64,000 bases of DNA. It comes from Treponema vincentii (GTDB taxonomy: Bacteria; Spirochaetota; Spirochaetia; Treponematales; Treponemataceae). The notes under the pieces were generated by a model. It did not search any database and was not told the origin of the DNA. It saw only the letters and a program-made list of their open reading frames with translations. The position numbers and the translations under genes are program-made. Location: NCBI RefSeq assembly GCF_010365865.1, contig NZ_CP048020.1:930001-994000 (forward strand). The letters are read 5' to 3'. Positions 51,121 to 58,563 of this stretch are shown piece after piece (within the stretch, counting starts at the first letter, position 1; each line of letters opens with the position of its first letter).

Positions 51121-51912
51121 ATGAAATACTTTACAAAAAAAATGACATTAGACGAAGTGAAAGCAGCATACAGAGCAGCGGCGATGAAGCTGCATCCTGA
51201 TAGAGGCGGCAGCACAGAGGCAATGCAGCAGCTGAATGCCGAATTTGAAGTTGCATTTGCGATAGCGCAAAAATTCGAGAAAGCGGAACCGACGTATTCC
51301 AAACGGCAACCTAAAACAGCAGAAAGTGCAGGCAGCTACCGGCGGCAGTTTTACACCGTGAACAACTGGCAGGGTGAACGTTATGATTGCAACCTTTCAA
51401 TAAAAGACATTGCGCAGTTAATCCGTGAATATGTTAAAAATGCGTATCCTACATATCGGTTTTCGATTACCTTAAACTGCCGTTTCCACACTATCAACGT
51501 AGCTTTGATGGAGTATCCGGTAGAGCTTACAAACCGCACATTGCTACGTGATTACCTCTATACGACACCAATATATATTCCGTCAAAAGGCTATATCAAT
51601 GTTAACGAGATCAGCGAAGGAAATAAAGAAAAATGGATTGCTTATCGGCTGAAAACAGCGAATCGCAAAAAAGATTTTTGTAAATCCGATACGTGGTTAA
51701 ATCCTGTTGTTTTCGCAGTTTTGCAAGACGTTCAAGATTTTATGAACTCGTACAACTACGATAATAGCAATCCGATGATTGATTATTTCAGCACGAATTT
51801 TTACGGCTATGTACAAATTGGCAAAGAAGGAAAGCCTGCGGAGTTTGTAGAACGCACGGCGCGCGTCAATCCTACAAAAAAGACAAAGAGCGTTAAACGG
51901 CTTACCGCATAA
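51121..51912 (+). CDS. Phage DnaJ-domain protein, possibly with a polyvalent-protein-associated domain
   Basis: The 263-residue protein opens with a J domain (residues 5-55): TLDEVKAAYRAAAMKLHPDRGGS contains the HPD motif that stimulates DnaK. The rest shows IKDIAQLIREYVKNAYPTYRFSITL, a pattern I associate with large polyvalent-protein associated domain 29 in phage and conjugative-element proteins; this part is tentative. A GGAGCACC ribosome-binding site precedes it. It is the first gene of an operon of small phage proteins. It may recruit host DnaK during phage growth or establishment. Confidence 0.72.
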   Translation: MKYFTKKMTLDEVKAAYRAAAMKLHPDRGGSTEAMQQLNAEFEVAFAIAQKFEKAEPTYSKRQPKTAESAGSYRRQFYTVNNWQGERYDCNLSIKDIAQLIREYVKNAYPTYRFSITLNCRFHTINVALMEYPVELTNRTLLRDYLYTTPIYIPSKGYINVNEISEGNKEKWIAYRLKTANRKKDFCKSDTWLNPVVFAVLQDVQDFMNSYNYDNSNPMIDYFSTNFYGYVQIGKEGKPAEFVERTARVNPTKKTKSVKRLTA

Positions 51913-52009
51913 CAATAATCTAACTGCCGGATATACTCCGGCGGCTAAACAAATAAAATCTACCGCTTCAAAAAAATCGACGCGGTAGATACTGAAGAAG
52001 GAGCACATT

Positions 52010-52291
52010 ATGAATAAACATACAGCATTAAACAGTCTTGTTATTGAAGGTATCGGCTCTAACTATGTCGATGGAACATTCACTCTTACATATCATGGTG
52101 ATCATACGGAGGATTTTAGCATAACTGCTGTTATTTTTCCTCAATCTTTAAAAGAATGCTTATCGGCTAAATTTGAACAAACTTCTGAAATTACATTAAG
52201 AATTGTAGGCGGCCTTATGTGCGATGCCGACTGTGTTCAGTTGGCAGTCGATCATGTTGCGCTTTTAAATTTTGAAAAAAATATCGCATGA
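52010..52291 (+). CDS. Small phage protein, unknown
   Basis: The 93-residue protein is preceded by GAAGGAGCAC. It has a compact mixed alpha/beta look (NSLVIEGIGSNYVDGTFTLTYHGDHTEDFSITAVIF) and ends ALLNFEKNIA. No family is recognised. It is followed by a GCCGG-AAAACCT-CCGGC hairpin at 52302-52318. Confidence 0.6.
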   Translation: MNKHTALNSLVIEGIGSNYVDGTFTLTYHGDHTEDFSITAVIFPQSLKECLSAKFEQTSEITLRIVGGLMCDADCVQLAVDHVALLNFEKNIA

Positions 52292-52301
52292 TGTTCGTTT
52301 C

Positions 52302-52318
52302 GCCGGAAAACCTCCGGC
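52302..52318 (+). terminator. GCCGG-type hairpin (one of three in the phage early region)
   Basis: GCCGG-AAAACCT-CCGGC. Related hairpins lie at 50631-50651 (CCGCCGG-GAAACCT-CCGGCGG) and 51926-51942 (GCCGG-ATATACT-CCGGC). Each has a seven-base loop ending in CT and follows a gene, without a T tract. They may be terminators or processing sites. Confidence 0.4.
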
Positions 52319-52372
52319 AGACGTGTTTCTCTTTGGAGGATTAAACAATAATTACGATGGGAGGATGTCGCT

Positions 52373-52591
52373 ATGACATACGTTAAAAAGGTTAAAATTT
52401 TTTGCGCAAACGATGAAGAGCGTTTAGAAAACAAACTTAATGATTTTCTTTCAAAAGAAATAGAGAAAGGTTTCCACATCATTAGCATTCAATATCAACT
52501 TACAAGCGCGTATGACGCATCATCGATAATACACGACATTGTAGAAACATTTTCCTGCATGGTGTACTACAGCGAACCGGTAGAGGAATAA
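52373..52591 (+). CDS. Small phage protein, unknown
   Basis: The 72-residue acidic protein begins MTYVKKVKIFCANDEERLENKLNDFLSKE after GGGAGG. The pattern, a strand, a long helix, then FHIISIQYQLTSAYD, resembles the small sporulation/DUF4177-like ferredoxin-fold proteins, but this is only a similarity of layout. It sits four bases before the next gene in the same operon. Confidence 0.55.
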   Translation: MTYVKKVKIFCANDEERLENKLNDFLSKEIEKGFHIISIQYQLTSAYDASSIIHDIVETFSCMVYYSEPVEE

Positions 52592-52594
52592 TCG

Positions 52595-52939
52595 ATGATT
52601 ACTATTCAAAATGAAAGCCTTGAAATCGGCTATGAAGTAGGGTTGATTGAAACAAGCCTTTCTAACGGATGGATAGTAAAACAGTGCTTTAACTGGTTTA
52701 TCGATTATGACGGTGTGCAAGTAGAATACGCTCCGGATGCGATGGAAGTCATCGGCGCGGAAGAAATAGAAGAATACAGCGCGGAAGAACGCGCGGCGTT
52801 AGACAAATGCGAATGGCATACATACGATTTAAAAACAGAAATCTACAGCAGTAAATATTATCGACAAGCAAAAAAAGAATTTAAAGAAAGTTTAGATCTA
52901 TACGCCTACTATGGTGTATCGGAAAAAGATTTTTATTGA
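52595..52939 (+). CDS. Acidic phage protein, unknown
   Basis: The 114-residue protein is strongly acidic in its middle (AMEVIGAEEIEEYSAEERAALDKCEW), and its C-terminus is a charged helix (SKYYRQAKKEFKESLDLYAYYG). Its N-terminus lies three bases after the previous stop, so translation is coupled. Acidic early phage proteins sometimes mimic DNA, but there is no motif to support that here. Confidence 0.55.
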   Translation: MITIQNESLEIGYEVGLIETSLSNGWIVKQCFNWFIDYDGVQVEYAPDAMEVIGAEEIEEYSAEERAALDKCEWHTYDLKTEIYSSKYYRQAKKEFKESLDLYAYYGVSEKDFY

Positions 52940-52957
52940 TATATGGGAGGGTGGCAG

Positions 52958-53119
52958 ATGTGCGGAAAACGTCATGTAGAAATGACAAAAAAAGAGCTTA
53001 CCGAAGCTCGAAAAAATGCAATACGGAACATGATTTATTTCCGTAATGATAAGCCGTTGTATATATTTTGGCGGAATGTTTTTCGCCATTATTGCAATAT
53101 GGAAAAGGAGATGCAATGA
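52958..53119 (+). CDS. Phage microprotein with NAIRxMxYFxxDK motif (paralogue 1)
   Basis: A 53-residue basic protein follows GGGAGGGT. Its core ARKNAIRNMIYFRNDKPLYIFWRNVFRHY is closely matched by the protein at 57983-58162 (NAIRQMNYF, TFWRNVYRHY). Both have the layout NAIR-x-M-x-YF-xx-DK-xx-Y-x-FWRNV-x-RHY. The next gene starts inside its stop codon (ATGA), which supports translation. No known family. Confidence 0.6.
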   Translation: MCGKRHVEMTKKELTEARKNAIRNMIYFRNDKPLYIFWRNVFRHYCNMEKEMQ

Positions 53120-53466
53120 AACTGTATTTATCCGGCGCAATAAGCGCTAATCCGAATTACAAAAATAATTTTGAAACCGCCCGTAAGCGGCTCAATGACG
53201 CGGGGTATGCAGTTGTATCTCCGACCATTTTTTGTGATGAAAGCATGAGCTGGGAGCAACGGCTAAGGCGGCGCATGCAAGTCATTTCAACATGCAGAAA
53301 TATTGCGCTCATAGTAACGGAATATCAATCTGCTAGTACCAATCTTGAATTAGAGATAGCAAGAGTTCTTTCTATGCAGGTTAAAACGGTTGAAGAATGG
53401 ATTGAATACGCCGAGCGGCAAAAGCAGCATCGCGGTTTATGCCGACGATGGGAGATGAGAGGATGA
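53116..53466 (+). CDS. DUF4406-type protein (deoxyribosyltransferase-like fold)
   Basis: The 116-residue protein starts MKLYLSGAISANPNYKNNFETARKRLNDAGYAVVSP, the opening of DUF4406 proteins, related to nucleoside 2-deoxyribosyltransferases. IALIVTEYQSASTNLELEIARVL then supplies the acidic residue of that fold. Such genes are common in phages and may act on nucleotides. The start overlaps the microprotein stop, and its end overlaps the next gene by four bases (ATG 53463). Confidence 0.78.
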   Translation: MKLYLSGAISANPNYKNNFETARKRLNDAGYAVVSPTIFCDESMSWEQRLRRRMQVISTCRNIALIVTEYQSASTNLELEIARVLSMQVKTVEEWIEYAERQKQHRGLCRRWEMRG

Positions 53467-53696
53467 GCGGCAGTGAAATACTTTTTATCATCTTTGTCTG
53501 TCTTGGCGGCGGATATCTTCTCGGGCGCGCTCATGCGTTTACAAAAACAGTTTTTAATGATGTTCATGCTCAGAATAACAAACAAGAAATCGCTCTTGCC
53601 TATATCAAAAATCAAGAGTCGCAAATCGAACAATCAATAAAAAAAATCGATACCGTGCTTGCTGAAATTATTGAACAGATGGAAACAACAAAATAA
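53463..53696 (+). CDS. Small single-pass membrane protein
   Basis: The 77-residue protein begins MSGSEILFIIFVCLGGGYLLG, a single membrane helix with a GGGYLLG end, then a helical coiled-coil-like tail (EIALAYIKNQESQIEQSIKKI). I place the start at 53463, where GAGAGG precedes and ATGA overlaps the upstream stop. The topology (N-out short, C-terminal coiled coil in the cytosol) is a guess. Function is unknown. Confidence 0.6.
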   Translation: MSGSEILFIIFVCLGGGYLLGRAHAFTKTVFNDVHAQNNKQEIALAYIKNQESQIEQSIKKIDTVLAEIIEQMETTK

Positions 53697-53733
53697 TAGC
53701 TATAAGCATAATGCACTTTAAGGAGGAATTAAC

Positions 53734-54507
53734 ATGGCAGTTATTGTAGCAGTAATGGGAGAAAGCGGGACGGGTAAATCAACCAGTTTACGCAATTTTC
53801 AAAAAGGAGAAGCATCGGTAATCAACGTATCAAAAAAGCCGCTTCCTTTCCGTAATACGTTATCGGTTTTTAAAACGGATAACTATCAAGAAGTTCAGGC
53901 GATGATTAAACGAGCACAGGCAAAAAGTGTTGTTATAGATGATGCGCAATATCTGATGGCTTTTGAGTATATGCACCGCGCAAAAGAAAAGGGATATGAA
54001 AAATTTACCGACATCGGCGCGAATTTTTTCAACCTTACACAAACAGCAATAGCACTCCCTGATGATAAGATTATTTATTTTCTTTTTCATATTGAACGGA
54101 CAAAAGACGGTAACGAAAAATGTAAAACGATTGGGCAGCTACTCGATGAGAAAATAACGCTTGAAGGGCTTTTTACCATCGTTTTAAAAACAGTCGTTCT
54201 ATTAGACGGAAACAATCAGCGACAGTTCTGTTTTGCAACGGTCAATAACGGTAGTGATACGGTCAAAACGCCGATGGGAATGTTCGCAGAGCCGCTTATT
54301 CCGAATGATTTAAAAGTGGTTGATACGGTTATCCGTGAATATTACGGAATGCCGGAGAATGTTTTTATACAGCATTCACATAATGAAGCGCCGCAAGAGA
54401 GCCCCCAAGGCAATCGGCAACAGACCGGTATACAGCAAGTACCCCCGCAAAACAGGAAACAGCAGTCGTCTATTTTAAGTTTTGCAAAATCGTATAAGGA
54501 GATGTAA
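53734..54507 (+). CDS. Phage AAA/RecA-fold ATPase (Sak4-like)
   Basis: The 257-residue protein has Walker A MGESGTGKS at the N-terminus and Walker B SVVIDDAQYL near residue 70, and otherwise follows the AAA_24/Sak4 phage recombinase-like ATPase pattern (KTIGQLLDEKITLEGLFTIVL). The C-terminus is Gln/Pro-rich and disordered (about 215-245). Proteins like this work with an SSB in phage recombination. An SSB-like DUF669 gene and a nuclease lie directly downstream, so the three form a recombination module. Ribosome-binding site AAGGAGG precedes it. Confidence 0.8.
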   Translation: MAVIVAVMGESGTGKSTSLRNFQKGEASVINVSKKPLPFRNTLSVFKTDNYQEVQAMIKRAQAKSVVIDDAQYLMAFEYMHRAKEKGYEKFTDIGANFFNLTQTAIALPDDKIIYFLFHIERTKDGNEKCKTIGQLLDEKITLEGLFTIVLKTVVLLDGNNQRQFCFATVNNGSDTVKTPMGMFAEPLIPNDLKVVDTVIREYYGMPENVFIQHSHNEAPQESPQGNRQQTGIQQVPPQNRKQQSSILSFAKSYKEM

Positions 54508-54511
54508 GCGA

Positions 54512-55972
54512 ATGAAGAAAAAAGATGTTTTTACTTTCGATGAGCGCTTCCATGTATACCGGCTAAACGGCGAAATCATTCCATCCGTTACAAAAATTAT
54601 CTGCACTATTGCAGGGAAAGATTTATCACACATTCCCCCTGAGATTTTAAAGAAGGCAGCGGAGCGCGGTACGGCAATTCATAAAGAAATTGAAACGGGC
54701 GTTATTGAGTCGATGGAAGCGAAATGGATTGAACAAAATATCGTCCGTGCATCCTGCCAATTTGAACAGAAGTTTTATCATACCGTGGATGATTTTACCT
54801 ATGCAGGAACTGCCGACATTGTTGCAAGCGATATGCTTTTTGATATTAAAACACAGAAAGAAGCGGACGTATTGAGCTGGGCGCTCCAACTGAACCTGTA
54901 CAATCTCTTTCTCAAAAAGAAGTATTTAAAGGTCTTGCATACACCGAATACCGGTAATTTTTCGGTTGTCGATATTCCGGTTTTATCGATGCAGCAGCTA
55001 CAAGAAATCATTATTGCCTATGTGCAAGGTATCCGATTACGGGAGGATTTTATGAACACACAGGAAGACAAAAAAGAAGTTGTCGAAATGCCGCCGCTTG
55101 ATCTCAATCTTACGGTTGTTGAACAGAATATCGGCACACTGAATACAAACGCCGCACAGCTATTAGAACGAGTTAAAGAGCGTCTCGCATTTTATTCGAT
55201 AGATCGCTATAGCGGCGAAAACATCGCAGCGGCAAAAAAGGATAAGGCAGAGTTAAACAACGCGGCACAAATGCTCAATGCAGAGCGCATCCGCATTGAG
55301 AAAGAATTTATGAAGCCGATTGAAACATTCAAAGCAACTGTTTCAGAAACGGTAAGTCTCATCAAAGAATGCTCGGCAAATATTGATGTAATTGTCAAAG
55401 AAGTTGAGCAAAAGGAAAAAGATAATAAGAAAGCGATCATTATCGAATACTTTGAATCGCTTCATTTTTCACTTGTTGATTTTGACATGCTGTTTAATCC
55501 GAAGTGGCTTAATAAAACAACAAAGCTCAAAGACATTCAAGACGAGATACGCGGGCGGATTGAAAAGATTGAAGCCGATTTAAGTGTTCTTGACCGTATC
55601 GGAGAAGCGGAAGCGAAGCAATATTATTTATCAACACTGAACCTCGATGCGGCTCTTGCAAAAGCGGATGAAATCAAAGCAAATCGCGAACGACTTGCAG
55701 CGCTTGAAAAAGCACAGGCAGCACAAAAAGAGCAAGCATTGTCTGAAAGAGGACAAATTGACAGCGATGCTGGCGGTGAAGAAAATCTCCATGCGGACGG
55801 ATCTTGGTGCCCACCTTCGCCGTCTTTCTCCGATTCGGCACAGACAGAAACGGTGCCACAAGAAAAAGAAGAAAAATTACAAGTTACTTTTACAGTAATC
55901 GGAACGGCAGATCAGTTAGTTTCCCTTCAAACGTATATGGAAAATGCACAGCTGCGCTATACATTTCAATAG
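54512..55972 (+). CDS. Fusion of a PD-(D/E)XK nuclease with a DUF1351 domain
   Basis: The 486-residue protein has an N-terminal RecB/Cas4-like nuclease domain (about 1-190): ERGTAIHKEIE, TYAGTADIVA with the acidic residue, and LFDIKTQKEADVLSWALQLNLY with the D-x-K pair. From about 205 to 400 it has a long helical part with MQTRIEKEF-like spacing (NAAQMLNAERIRIEKEFMKPIETF), the hallmark of DUF1351, usually a separate phage protein next to recombination genes. The C-terminal tail is acidic and Ala/Gln-rich. ATG 54512 follows AAGGAGATG. The nuclease may resect ends for the neighbouring Sak4-like ATPase. Confidence 0.77.
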   Translation: MKKKDVFTFDERFHVYRLNGEIIPSVTKIICTIAGKDLSHIPPEILKKAAERGTAIHKEIETGVIESMEAKWIEQNIVRASCQFEQKFYHTVDDFTYAGTADIVASDMLFDIKTQKEADVLSWALQLNLYNLFLKKKYLKVLHTPNTGNFSVVDIPVLSMQQLQEIIIAYVQGIRLREDFMNTQEDKKEVVEMPPLDLNLTVVEQNIGTLNTNAAQLLERVKERLAFYSIDRYSGENIAAAKKDKAELNNAAQMLNAERIRIEKEFMKPIETFKATVSETVSLIKECSANIDVIVKEVEQKEKDNKKAIIIEYFESLHFSLVDFDMLFNPKWLNKTTKLKDIQDEIRGRIEKIEADLSVLDRIGEAEAKQYYLSTLNLDAALAKADEIKANRERLAALEKAQAAQKEQALSERGQIDSDAGGEENLHADGSWCPPSPSFSDSAQTETVPQEKEEKLQVTFTVIGTADQLVSLQTYMENAQLRYTFQ

Positions 55973-55984
55973 GAGGATAAGAAT

Positions 55985-56620
55985 ATGTTTAATGATTATC
56001 AGGTCGATGAGGGTTATTTTAACAACAATTTCAAAGCAGGTGAATGGGAATGCACCATCACCAAAGTAGAAGAAAAAATATCAAAGAAGAATAATCCGAT
56101 GCTCGCTCTTTCGTTTACGATTGATGAGCAAGGGACGCTGTATTACTACATTGTCGATGATGTAAGTTCCGAAGACGCATGGAGACGGCGTAATCAAAAC
56201 TTAACTCGCTTTTTTGATTGTTTTTCAATCCAGCGTGGAGACTTTAATTATAACTCATGGATTGGGAAAAGAGGCATTATCAAAATCGACAAGCGCGCTC
56301 CGAATGAGAATGGAGAACAAAAAGGTTTTGAAGTAAAAGCTTTAATCGTACCGCAACAAATGCAGCAAAACAATAATAACGGAGCTTATCCGCAGCAACG
56401 AAATACAACGCCTAATCACCCTACATACCCTCAACAAGGACGGTCGCGCCCACATCCGCAAGGACAGAGAGCGGCGGTGACTAATGGATATCAAAGCTAT
56501 AATCAAACACCCCCGCAAAACGGTTATCAGCAAAGACCGTCGGCGTATCAAGGAGCGGTGCCGCAGGATACACAGACTGCTACTACCGATCCTGAAAATT
56601 TTGACAATATACCATTTTAA
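55985..56620 (+). CDS. SSB-like DUF669 protein
   Basis: The 211-residue protein has a DUF669 N-terminal domain (WECTITKVEEKISKKNNPMLALSFTID, TRFFDCFSI, GKRGIIKI) of the OB-fold ssDNA-binding type. A long disordered tail rich in Gln, Asn, Pro and Tyr follows, ending NFDNIPF. The tail tip matches the DxxIPF docking tip of classical SSBs, which recruits repair proteins. It follows the nuclease fusion with an AGGAGGATAAG ribosome-binding site. It is likely the phage SSB. Confidence 0.8.
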   Translation: MFNDYQVDEGYFNNNFKAGEWECTITKVEEKISKKNNPMLALSFTIDEQGTLYYYIVDDVSSEDAWRRRNQNLTRFFDCFSIQRGDFNYNSWIGKRGIIKIDKRAPNENGEQKGFEVKALIVPQQMQQNNNNGAYPQQRNTTPNHPTYPQQGRSRPHPQGQRAAVTNGYQSYNQTPPQNGYQQRPSAYQGAVPQDTQTATTDPENFDNIPF

Positions 56621-56707
56621 TTGGTAAGGAAGGAAAAAAAGAATAACTGCCTGCCGTTTTCTCGCGCTTGAAACGACAGGCAGTATCCTTAGCGACTATT
56701 TTACACT

Positions 56708-57181
56708 ATGGGAGGGAAAGTGTATACAGCAAGCGCAGTTGCAGAAAAAGCGCATGTCAATCCCGCGGAAGTGCGGTATTTTGCGCGGAAGTATAACATA
56801 CCAAAAATCACGATTGAAAATAAACAGCTCTTTATTTTTGACAAAAAAGAGTATCGGCTTTTTCTTCTTTATAAGAATATCTGTAAAGAGAAAAAAGAGA
56901 ATAAAAAGCAACTGCACTTTTCATTTTATGATAATCAGAAATGCGTTATACAAAAACAAAACATCATCAGCAGAAAAGATGTACAGCGTGAAAAAACACT
57001 GATAAAAAAACTCTGCGCACTCTTACAAAAAGCGGGTAGTAACGGCATAGATAAAAACATTCTACAAACAGCATTAAAAATCGATAAAAAGCAGCTTGAA
57101 AATATTTTAAATAAAAACACTTCGCTCCCCATCGCGGAAGATGAAACGATAGATAATAACCTGTATTGGGTTGGAGTATAA
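56708..57181 (+). CDS. Phage protein with MerR-like helix-turn-helix
   Basis: The 157-residue basic protein starts with a MerR/excisionase-like winged helix: VYTASAVAEKAHVNPAEVRYFARKYNIPKITIENKQLFIF. The middle is a Lys-rich helix (KNICKEKKENKKQ), and the C-terminal ~60 residues look like a second small helical domain (LQKAGSNGIDKNILQTALKIDKKQLENIL). It may be a regulator or excisionase-type protein. The 85 bases before it hold a hairpin with CTGCCTG/CAGGCAG arms (56648-56681). Its 3' end is repeated at 57562-57604. Confidence 0.6.
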   Translation: MGGKVYTASAVAEKAHVNPAEVRYFARKYNIPKITIENKQLFIFDKKEYRLFLLYKNICKEKKENKKQLHFSFYDNQKCVIQKQNIISRKDVQREKTLIKKLCALLQKAGSNGIDKNILQTALKIDKKQLENILNKNTSLPIAEDETIDNNLYWVGV

Positions 57182-57191
57182 GGAGAAAACA

Positions 57192-57563
57192 ATGAAATTT
57201 GACAAATCGAGAGTATACACCGCGGTTAATGCGGATGAATTAAAGGTCGGCAGTAAAGTTATTTGTGCCGATACGCTAGCATTATTAAAAGCACGTGTTG
57301 AACATTTTGGTGTAAGCTACAACGCATACGAAGTATTACGAGAAATTTTCCCTGATGATGAAGAATATCGATTTTGCGTAGGTTTTGGCGATGAAGTGAC
57401 GTATGCTTTTGCGTATTTTGTTGAAAGGCCTGATGAACACCCCTTTGGCAAATGTTACGGCTGTGGCTATGTATTTAATTCTGAATTGCGCTTTGACTAC
57501 GATATAAAATATTGTCCGCGGTGCGGGATGGAAATTGACAGCCACTTTCCGACTGATTTTTAG
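57192..57563 (+). CDS. Small zinc-ribbon-like phage protein
   Basis: The 123-residue protein has two CxxC pairs near the C-terminus (GKCYGCGYVF and KYCPRCGMEID), forming a likely rubredoxin-type zinc ribbon after an acidic N-terminal region. ATG 57192 is chosen since AAGGAG lies at 57180-57185; the frame is open a little further upstream. It follows the MerR-like gene by 10 bases. Function is unknown; single-stranded DNA or protein binding is possible. Confidence 0.62.
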   Translation: MKFDKSRVYTAVNADELKVGSKVICADTLALLKARVEHFGVSYNAYEVLREIFPDDEEYRFCVGFGDEVTYAFAYFVERPDEHPFGKCYGCGYVFNSELRFDYDIKYCPRCGMEIDSHFPTDF

Positions 57564-57604
57564 ATGACAGAATAGACAATAACCTATATTGAGTTGGAAT
57601 AACA
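57562..57604 (+). pseudogene. Duplicated 3' end of the MerR-like gene
   Basis: The sequence after the zinc-ribbon stop (GATGACAGAATAGACAATAA and onward) matches the last ~45 bases of the gene ending at 57181 (GATGAAACGATAGATAATAA and onward) at most positions, including the codons for DNNLYWVGV with a stop in place of W. This suggests an old tandem duplication or recombination around the zinc-ribbon gene. Confidence 0.5.
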
Positions 57605-57627
57605 TAACGCTTTTTTAGGAGGAATAT

Positions 57628-57804
57628 ATGAGTGAGAATGAAAGTAAAGCATTGACAGTAAGAGGGTGCCCCGTTCCGGCGGTGAGCGAACCGGCAACCG
57701 GACAGTATGCCGATATGGAGCAGCTCGACATGCAGAGTATGTTTGACCAGCTTTTAAAGCAAGCAAATCATGCCACGCATGAAGCAGAGCGAGAAAGCGC
57801 ATAG
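57628..57804 (+). CDS. Small phage protein, unknown
   Basis: A 58-residue protein after a strong TAGGAGG. It is acidic, with a Pro-rich start (GCPVPAVSEPATGQY) and a helical end (QSMFDQLLKQANHATHEAERESA). The same frame stays open after the TAG stop for 55 codons, ending at 57969 with a coding-like tail (AAYVLHKKSYTAYLYKRV, KIDAAIIYCDMTNALYS). The true gene may have been longer. Confidence 0.55.
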   Translation: MSENESKALTVRGCPVPAVSEPATGQYADMEQLDMQSMFDQLLKQANHATHEAERESA

Positions 57805-57982
57805 CGCCTCAAGCTACATTATCGAACAATACTTAAAGCGGCCTACGTTCTACATAAAAAAAGCTACACGGCATACCTGTATAAAAGAGTTCAATATGAA
57901 CTTTTTTATCATCGAAAAATCGACGCAGCGATTATCTACTGCGATATGACAAACGCGCTTTATTCATAGCGAGGGGGAATGT

Positions 57983-58162
57983 ATGACACAGGCTTATTTA
58001 ATTGCATATCGTGATAATGCGATACGGCAAATGAATTACTTCCATGAAGATAAAAATATGTACACCTTCTGGCGGAATGTGTATCGGCACTATCAAAATA
58101 AAATCGCAGAAATGCGCCATGCTTCATTCTTCGTCCGTAATGAAGAAAGCGGGAAAATCTAA
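57983..58162 (+). CDS. Phage microprotein with NAIRxMxYFxxDK motif (paralogue 2)
   Basis: A 59-residue basic protein after GAGGGGG. Its core DNAIRQMNYFHEDKNMYTFWRNVYRHY matches the protein at 52958-53119 at most positions (NAIR, M, YF, DK, Y, FWRNV, RHY). Two copies of so small a gene in one phage early region suggest a retained function. No known family. Confidence 0.6.
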   Translation: MTQAYLIAYRDNAIRQMNYFHEDKNMYTFWRNVYRHYQNKIAEMRHASFFVRNEESGKI

Positions 58163-58226
58163 TTCTGTTTTTTGCGATTGTAAAACATATATGACACAGC
58201 GGAACAGACGCTGAAAGGAGTAATCT

Positions 58227-58559
58227 ATGGAAAAGGTTACATTGCAAACCCTGAAAAGCGGTGCAGTAATCGACTTATTCAATGTTGAGTTTGAAAAAAT
58301 GCTTACAAATATCAACGATGAAAACACCAGTCCTACTACATCGCGAAGTATCACAATTAAGATTGAGGTAAAGCCGGGCAAAACGCGTAGAGACGCAGAG
58401 TGCCGCATTTCGGTATCAAGTCGCCTCGCCCCGATAAAACCGGCAGAAAGCACCCTCTATCTTGATAGCGACGATGGCATTCTTGCGGCTTATGAGGATA
58501 ACCCTGAGCAGCACACATTAGATTTTACAAGCGGAAATATTTCCGCAATAGGAGGTTAA
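58227..58559 (+). CDS. Phage protein, unknown
   Basis: The 110-residue protein follows GAAAGGAG. The first half is helical (SGAVIDLFNVEFEKMLTNINDENTS) and the second half is beta-rich (SRSITIKIEVKPGKTRRDAECRISVSSRL). It lies four bases before the DUF2303-like gene and probably works with it. No family is recognised. Confidence 0.6.
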   Translation: MEKVTLQTLKSGAVIDLFNVEFEKMLTNINDENTSPTTSRSITIKIEVKPGKTRRDAECRISVSSRLAPIKPAESTLYLDSDDGILAAYEDNPEQHTLDFTSGNISAIGG

Positions 58560-58563
58560 ACGT

